A stretch of 10,403 bases of DNA from UBA4124 sp052034745 (lineage in GTDB: Bacteria; Patescibacteriota; Minisyncoccia; Phycocordibacterales; UBA9973). Below the pieces are notes generated by a model. The model was not told where the DNA came from and searched no databases. It saw only the letters and a list, made by a program, of their open reading frames with translations. The stretch is taken from the NCBI GenBank assembly GCA_052034745.1, contig JBPOIF010000040.1:1-10403 (forward strand), written 5' to 3'. Shown piece by piece: positions 6,572-10,403 of this stretch. Within the stretch, counting starts at the first letter, position 1. Every line of letters begins with the position of its first letter. The translations under genes were made by a program, and so were the position numbers.

Positions 6572-7822
6572 ATGATTCGTCAAGATTTCGACAAGTTGAA
6601 CTTCCCAGATACACCCGGTGTTTATTTTTGGCGCGATAGTGCAAGCAAGGTGCTTTATATCGGAAAGGCGACATCGCTTCGTGATCGTGTGCGCAGTTAT
6701 TTTTCTCCTGATGTTATTAAGACGCGCGGTCCACACATTGTAGATATGGTATTTAAATCGCACACTGTTACCTATCAAGAAACGATGAACGTACTCGAGG
6801 CTCTCATACTTGAAGCCAACCTTATCAAAAAGTACAAGCCGTACTACAACACCAAGGAAAAAGACGACAAGAGTTTTAATTGCGTTGCGATTACTCGTGA
6901 AGATTTCCCACAAGTATTTTTGGTGCGACAAAAAGATATTGATACCAAAACAAAAACAGTGCATATCCCACGAAGTACAACATCTGCAACATACGATGCG
7001 GTGTTTGGTCCATATCCGAGTGGAAGTGCGATTCGTGAAGTGCTCAAAATAGTACGGCGTATCTTTCCGTTTCGCGATATCGCGTCATCAAAGAAAGATA
7101 ACAGTGTGTTTTATCGCCAGATCGGTCTCGCTCCCGATACGACTTCGCGTGAAGCAAAGACGCAGTATCGAAAAACAATCGGACGGATCAAAATGATTTT
7201 CCAAGGAAAGCTTCAGTCACTGGTGAGTGCGCTGAAAAAAGACATGATGGTCCTTGCAAAAAAGGAGCGCTTTGAAGAAGCAGAGAGTATCAAACAAAAG
7301 ATTTTTGCACTTGAACACGTGCAAGACGTGGCCCTTATCAAGCGCGACCTAGGCGCTAGTAGCCAGTCGCTTGGAGCTATGTATCGCATCGAAGCCTACG
7401 ACATCGCGCATATTTCCGGAAAACAAATGGTGGGGGTGATGACGGTGGTAGAAAACGCCGTTTCGGCAAAGAGCGAATATCGAAAATTTATTGTGAAAGG
7501 GTTTGATAAGGCAAATGATGCAGGGGCGCTTCGTGAAGTTCTCACGCGACGACTCGCGCATACAGAGTGGCAGTACCCTGATGCAATCGTGGTGGATGGA
7601 AATATGATCCAGATAAATGCTGCCCGCGAGGTACTCCAAAGCCTGGCGCTCCAGATTCCTGTGATTGCAGTGACCAAAGACGAACGACATCGACCAAAAG
7701 CGGTGAGTGGCCCAAAGGCGCTTGTAGAGACACACAAATATGCAATCCTTCTTGCGAACAACGAGGCACATCGCTACGCGGTGACCTTCCACAGAGCGCG
7801 AAGATCAAAAGCAATGTTATAA
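6572..7822 (+). CDS. uvrC: Compact UvrC excinuclease subunit without Fe-S cysteines or HhH domain
   Basis: UvrC makes the 3' and 5' incisions in nucleotide excision repair. This 416-aa form is much shorter than the roughly 600-aa norm. The GIY-YIG 3'-nuclease is intact (PGVYFW at 15-20, LYIGKA at 28-33, likely catalytic E81 in LEANLIKKYKP). A UVR-type UvrB-contact helix pair lies at about 215-250 (KERFEEAESIKQKI). The RNase H-like 5'-nuclease keeps D277 (YDIAH), D316 (NDAGALREVL), D342 (VVDGN) and H400 (EAHRYAVTFHR), matching E. coli D399, D438, D466 and H538. Three things are absent: the four cysteines of the Fe-S region (I164-S192 aligns, but no Cys is there, and the protein has only one Cys, in SFNC), about 110 residues between the UVR domain and D277, and the C-terminal (HhH)2 domain after RRSK. 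The uvrC stop lies inside the -10 of the next gene. UvrC is the best call; a Cho-like role is less likely, since Cho lacks the second nuclease. Confidence 0.93.
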   Translation: MIRQDFDKLNFPDTPGVYFWRDSASKVLYIGKATSLRDRVRSYFSPDVIKTRGPHIVDMVFKSHTVTYQETMNVLEALILEANLIKKYKPYYNTKEKDDKSFNCVAITREDFPQVFLVRQKDIDTKTKTVHIPRSTTSATYDAVFGPYPSGSAIREVLKIVRRIFPFRDIASSKKDNSVFYRQIGLAPDTTSREAKTQYRKTIGRIKMIFQGKLQSLVSALKKDMMVLAKKERFEEAESIKQKIFALEHVQDVALIKRDLGASSQSLGAMYRIEAYDIAHISGKQMVGVMTVVENAVSAKSEYRKFIVKGFDKANDAGALREVLTRRLAHTEWQYPDAIVVDGNMIQINAAREVLQSLALQIPVIAVTKDERHRPKAVSGPKALVETHKYAILLANNEAHRYAVTFHRARRSKAML

Positions 7823-7823
7823 T
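7815..7823 (+). promoter_or_regulatory. Extended -10 promoter of the ligase gene, overlapping the uvrC stop
   Basis: TGTTATAAT is a perfect TGn-extended consensus -10 (hexamer 7818-7823). It contains the uvrC stop codon TAA (7820-7822) and ends 7 nt before the ATG at 7831, so a start site at about 7830 would give a leaderless mRNA. No -35 is evident at 17 nt. Confidence 0.72.
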
Positions 7824-7830
7824 TTACACT

Positions 7831-8787
7831 ATGCAACGCATCGGTATTCTTCGTGGCGGGGTGAGCCCCGAATATCATTTTTCTCTTAAAACAGGGGCGC
7901 ATGTTCAGCGTGCGCTTCAGGAGGCAGGTTTTGAAGCTATTGATATGCTCCTCGACAAAGAAGGAGTACTCCATATCAAAGGCGTTCCTGCAGATTTGGA
8001 AAAAGCTCAATCGAGTGTCGATATGGTGTGGAATGCGCTTCACGGAACGTTTGGAGAGGATGGACAGGTACAGCGATTGCTTGAGGATTATGGTATCCCG
8101 TATACCGGAAGTGGGACATTTACGAGCGGTCTCGCATTTCACAAAGAGCGCGCAAAAGAGCAGGCGCAATCACTCGGTATCAACATCCCTCCACATCTCC
8201 TTGTTATCCCTGATGAGAGCACTTCTGTTTCTCAGGTCACGGGAAATATTTATCGTACGATGGCTCCTCCGTGGGTACTGAAGCCGCTTTCTGGTGGAGG
8301 AAGCACTCACACGCATTTTGCGTTTACTCCACTTGAGCTCGCTCATATAGTCGAAGAATGCATAGCGCATGGGCAACCATTTATTGCCGAGCAGTATATT
8401 TATGGGACGGAAGCTGCCGTCGGGGTTATTGATGATTTTCGCAACAAAGATACCTATGTGCTTCCAGTCGTTGAGGTTCAGTCACCATCACGAGGTATTC
8501 TTTCATCCGAGATGAGGTCCGGAGAGTATGAGTATGCGGTGACACGAGGTGCTCTTGCTCCAAAAGAAAAAGAACAGCTTACTGAGTATGCAAAAGAGCT
8601 TCACCGAGCGTTTGGTGCGCAAGATTTCTCTCAGAGTGAGTTCATCGTCGATCGTCATGGGAAGATATGGTTTCTTGAGCTTGATACACATCCGCACCTC
8701 CATGAGCAGTCGCCGTTTGTGGTGGCATTGCAGTCTGTCGGTGCAACACTTACGGAATTTGTAAAAAGTATCGTTGCGAGAAAATAA
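7831..8787 (+). CDS. ddl: D-alanine-D-alanine ligase-like ATP-grasp enzyme
   Basis: Ddl joins two D-Ala for the peptidoglycan stem peptide in the cytoplasm. The 318-aa length fits the family. Landmarks are GGVSPE at 9-14 (E14 matches E. coli DdlB E15), LHGTFGEDG at 70-78, IPYTGSG near 89, K151 in VLKP followed by the glycine-rich loop SGGGS, and E187 in AEQYIYGTE. The C-terminal metal region reads ELDTHPHLHEQSP at 283-295. It is collinear with DdlB at a constant offset of 13, giving E270 to E283 and S281 to S294, but R255 becomes Q268, D257 becomes E270, N272 becomes D285 and oxyanion-loop G276 becomes H289. The Y216 loop is not recognisable. The fold and family are clear, but substrate specificity is uncertain: it could be a divergent CPR Ddl or a related ATP-grasp ligase. 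It follows uvrC by 8 nt, has its own -10, and ends at a strong bidirectional terminator. Confidence 0.82.
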   Translation: MQRIGILRGGVSPEYHFSLKTGAHVQRALQEAGFEAIDMLLDKEGVLHIKGVPADLEKAQSSVDMVWNALHGTFGEDGQVQRLLEDYGIPYTGSGTFTSGLAFHKERAKEQAQSLGINIPPHLLVIPDESTSVSQVTGNIYRTMAPPWVLKPLSGGGSTHTHFAFTPLELAHIVEECIAHGQPFIAEQYIYGTEAAVGVIDDFRNKDTYVLPVVEVQSPSRGILSSEMRSGEYEYAVTRGALAPKEKEQLTEYAKELHRAFGAQDFSQSEFIVDRHGKIWFLELDTHPHLHEQSPFVVALQSVGATLTEFVKSIVARK

Positions 8788-8820
8788 AACAAGCCCCTAG
8801 AGAGGGCTTGTTACTTTTTT
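8788..8820. terminator. Bidirectional intrinsic terminator between ddl and the YdcF-like gene
   Basis: This is a perfect 9-bp stem, AACAAGCCC (8788-8796) with GGGCTTGTT (8804-8812), and a 7-nt loop. AC and then six T follow on the plus strand, with more T after that. On the minus strand the stem runs into TTATTTT. It begins directly after the ddl stop, and the minus-strand gene's stop TAG (8797-8799) lies in the loop, so one element serves both genes. Confidence 0.88.
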
Positions 8821-9348
8821 GTTTTTTTGGATGCGTTTTTTCCAATCAAAAAATACTTTAAATATTTTGATTGGCTCGAGAAAGGGAGACCACCAATGAG
8901 CAATTTTCCAGGAAGCGATAGGAGTAGCCATCTTCGGAGTGAACAGATCCCAAATCAATTTTATTCTAAAGAGATGATACCAGGAGGATACGACCACGAC
9001 ATGTTCACATTCATAGCAGTCTGCTATTTCTTTTGCAAACAATGTCTCTTCAAGTGTTCCCCAGTACTGTTTCTCTGCTCGAATAACAATCGGAATAGTA
9101 AACGTTGCCGACCGAATCGCCTCTTTTAAAAAATGATTAAAGAGACGAAGCGCCATGTAGGAACTTAAGGGTCGATAGTTTTTTCCTGGGGGACTTCCTG
9201 CTGCAAGGACAATTGCGGTCGGAGGGGTTGTTTGTTTTGCGATGAACAAGAGCGCTTTTTTTATTCTCGCCTTTGTTTCCTTTCCAAGCCCTCTCCCATC
9301 TTTCCCGTAGTCACATCCATAAATAACCAGTACATAACGGTTTTGCAA
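8797..9348 (-). CDS. YdcF/DUF218-like protein
   Basis: This 183-aa protein fits the YdcF/SanA/ElyC (DUF218) family, a Rossmann-like fold linked to envelope functions in some bacteria but with no firm reaction. It has a first strand VLVIYG (6-11), GLGKETKARIKKAL (20-33) for the usual R..kAl helix, a second strand IVLAAG (46-51), GTLEET at 97-102 where the family has nT.eEa, and VVVVSSWYHLFRI (117-129) for the family's VTs.yH..Ra motif. There is no signal peptide or clear membrane segment, so it is probably cytoplasmic, unlike SanA. The start is taken as TTG at 9348, because no ATG occurs in frame before M65 and an in-frame stop lies a few codons upstream; starting at M65 would remove the first strand. 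Its promoter lies 19 nt upstream and is divergent from the next gene. The last codons run through the terminator, giving a Lys-rich tail. Confidence 0.72.
   Translation of the reverse strand: MQNRYVLVIYGCDYGKDGRGLGKETKARIKKALLFIAKQTTPPTAIVLAAGSPPGKNYRPLSSYMALRLFNHFLKEAIRSATFTIPIVIRAEKQYWGTLEETLFAKEIADCYECEHVVVVSSWYHLFRIKLIWDLFTPKMATPIASWKIAHWWSPFLEPIKIFKVFFDWKKRIQKNKKVTSPL
8842..8874. repeat. 10-bp inverted repeat inside the YdcF-like gene
   Basis: CCAATCAAAA (8842-8851) and TTTTGATTGG (8865-8874) form a perfect inverted repeat around a 13-nt AT-rich spacer. It lies within the 3' coding part of the minus-strand gene. It could fold in RNA or be a protein site, but it may simply reflect Lys/Phe-rich codons. 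Confidence 0.45.
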
Positions 9349-9366
9349 GAGCAGATGTTTTGGTCA

Positions 9367-9395
9367 ACAATACAAGCGATACCTTATTGTGTCAA
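9367..9395 (-). promoter_or_regulatory. Promoter of the YdcF-like gene
   Basis: The minus strand has a perfect -35 TTGACA (plus 9390-9395), a 17-nt spacer and TATTGT as -10 (plus 9367-9372). The -10 ends 18 nt before the TTG start, giving a leader of roughly a dozen nt with no Shine-Dalgarno motif. Confidence 0.62.
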
Positions 9396-9411
9396 TACGT
9401 CGATTTTCGAG

Positions 9412-9417
9412 TATACT
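9412..9417 (+). promoter_or_regulatory. -10 box of the DUF5671-like gene
   Basis: TATACT ends 8 nt before the ATG at 9426, giving a leaderless or near-leaderless transcript. The best -35 is TTGTGT (9387-9392) with a 19-nt spacer. That hexamer overlaps the minus-strand -35 TTGACA, so the two divergent promoters share DNA. Confidence 0.55.
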
Positions 9418-9425
9418 GAACTTCT

Positions 9426-10403
9426 ATGGAACCAAATAAAAAATTGACCCCGCACTTTTTCTTTCTCTCGATAGGAGTCCTCATAACGCTCGTTGCAAGT
9501 GTCTCTTCATTTCTTAATCTCGCTTTTTCGACACTCGATCATGTCTTTCCTGATGTATTGACGGCAACGTATCAGACAGGATATTCCTCATATTCTTTTG
9601 ATGGAATGCGCAGTGCGCTCGCAATTCTTATTATCGTCTTTCCAGTATTTCTTGTCCTTTCGAGGTTATGGCTTCGTGCACAAAAAGGAGAACGTTCGCA
9701 TTGGGACCAAGTGCTTCGCAAATGGGTGCTATATCTCATACTGTTTCTTGCGAGTGTGACGGTTGTTGTTGACCTGGTGACGCTTGTTCGGTATTTTGTC
9801 TCGGGTGAAATCACTGTTCGATTTTTGCTCAAAGTTGCACTTACTCTGGTGGTGGCAATTCTCGCAGGGTGGCACTATGTTAGACAGTTGAGAGGTACTC
9901 ATGATTGGACAACGAAATGGGTTGTGATGAAATCATGCGCACTCGTTGTTGCGCTTGTTGTATGGAGTTTCACTGTAATGGGCTCTCCGATGAGCCAGCG
10001 TGATCTTCGTCTTGACCAACGTCGCCTTGACGATCTTCAGTCTCTGCAGTGGCAAATCATTACGTTTTGGCAGCAAAAGCAAAAGCTTCCGCAGTCTCTC
10101 GATGAGCTTTCAAATCCTTTGTCCGGGTTTGTTATTCCAAAAGATCCTGAGTTTGAACGGGGTCGTGCGTATGAATATGCAAGCAAGTCTTCAAAGACAT
10201 TTGAGCTGTGCGCAACGTTTTCTCTTCCTATCCCTGAAGGGTGGGTTGAAAATGGCGGAGGGGGTGGAGTTATGCCGATGCGTGATGTAGCGGTGTCCTC
10301 AATGCCATATGGCGGCAGTGGAGGTGATAGCTGGAAGCATGATGTCGGGAGGACTTGTTTTGAACGAACGATTGACCCTGATCTGTACCCACCATTTCCA
10401 AAA
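9426..10403 (+). CDS. DUF5671-like polytopic membrane protein with extracytoplasmic domain, 3'-truncated by window edge
   Basis: The frame runs from ATG at 9426 to the last base without a stop, giving at least 326 residues. Hydrophobic helices lie at about 11-33, 60-80, 100-123, 131-152 and 166-186. The first four fit DUF5671, a four-helix domain common in Parcubacteria with no known function. After the fifth helix comes a soluble segment (about 190-326) with an R..DDLQ.LQWQI pattern, then LPQSLDEL, DP near 240, YEY near 249-251 and FELCATF at 259-265. This order recalls type IV pilin and pseudopilin headgroups. Two cysteines (C262, C311) could form a disulfide outside the cell. A glycine-rich loop lies at 277-300. 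The start is supported by the -10 box 8 nt upstream. It is divergent from the YdcF-like gene. The family call rests on recalled similarity and is moderate. Confidence 0.78.
   Translation, partial: MEPNKKLTPHFFFLSIGVLITLVASVSSFLNLAFSTLDHVFPDVLTATYQTGYSSYSFDGMRSALAILIIVFPVFLVLSRLWLRAQKGERSHWDQVLRKWVLYLILFLASVTVVVDLVTLVRYFVSGEITVRFLLKVALTLVVAILAGWHYVRQLRGTHDWTTKWVVMKSCALVVALVVWSFTVMGSPMSQRDLRLDQRRLDDLQSLQWQIITFWQQKQKLPQSLDELSNPLSGFVIPKDPEFERGRAYEYASKSSKTFELCATFSLPIPEGWVENGGGGGVMPMRDVAVSSMPYGGSGGDSWKHDVGRTCFERTIDPDLYPPFPK

Noticed and set aside
7349..7814. Three overlapping minus-strand open frames of 90-147 codons opposite uvrC
   Set aside because: They are antisense to the conserved UvrC nuclease region, have implausible composition and no promoter or family resemblance.
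7831..8376. Out-of-frame and antisense open frames within the ligase gene
   Set aside because: The ATP-grasp motifs in the main frame span the whole region, so these are shadows.
10000..10290. 96-codon plus-strand open frame near the right edge
   Set aside because: It overlaps the longer open membrane-protein frame that starts at 9426, carries consistent helices and runs to the window end.
10255..10325. G-rich stretch as a possible G-quadruplex
   Set aside because: Apart from one run of five G, most runs are only two G, and the region encodes a glycine-rich loop, which explains the bias.
1..10403. tRNA or rRNA genes, CRISPR array, insertion sequence, prophage or defence system
   Set aside because: I saw no cloverleaf-like arms, regularly spaced short repeats, transposase motifs or terminal inverted repeats anywhere in the window.

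Overview
The window looks like a chromosome segment of an ultrasmall Candidate Phyla Radiation bacterium (Patescibacteria, most likely a Parcubacteria-type lineage such as Kaiserbacteria or Nomurabacteria). This is inferred from four things: compact and shortened repair enzymes, a DUF5671-type membrane protein with the extracytoplasmic segment typical of that group, near-absence of Shine-Dalgarno sequences, and -10 boxes placed almost directly against start codons. No marker gene in the window fixes the lineage.

Layout, left to right: the 3' part of uvrA (+, open at the left edge) and a terminator; a 1032-residue secreted protein (+) with a signal peptide, PKD-like repeats and two separate hydrolase domains; nth, an endonuclease III homologue (+), starting 14 nt after it; a small three-helix membrane protein (-); uvrC (+); a D-Ala-D-Ala ligase-like ATP-grasp gene (+) starting 8 nt after the uvrC stop; a bidirectional terminator shared with a convergent YdcF/DUF218-like gene (-); and a divergent DUF5671-like membrane protein gene (+), open at the right edge.

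Three of the eight genes are DNA repair enzymes, and all three are unusual. UvrA lacks the roughly 110-residue insertion domain and has one zinc-ligand Cys replaced by Asp. Nth contains no cysteine at all, so it cannot carry the family's [4Fe-4S] cluster, although its catalytic Lys and Asp are present. UvrC keeps both sets of nuclease residues but has lost the cysteines of its iron-sulfur site, the first part of its C-terminal nuclease region and the C-terminal helix-hairpin-helix domain. Together they suggest a streamlined excision-repair set that has dispensed with iron-sulfur cofactors. This is the most interesting signal in the window.

The large secreted protein stands apart. It joins an SGNH/GDSL hydrolase and an alpha/beta-hydrolase esterase through PKD-like repeats, an architecture I associate with Bacteroidota, and two of its repeats are about 90% identical as DNA. 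It may have been acquired horizontally. The ligase and the YdcF-like gene suggest cell-envelope work, and the DUF5671 protein is of unknown function.

Regulatory structure is unusually readable. Four plus-strand genes have a -10 hexamer ending 7 to 11 nt before the start codon, so their mRNAs should be leaderless or nearly so. Both convergent gene pairs end inside a short palindrome that holds a stop codon.
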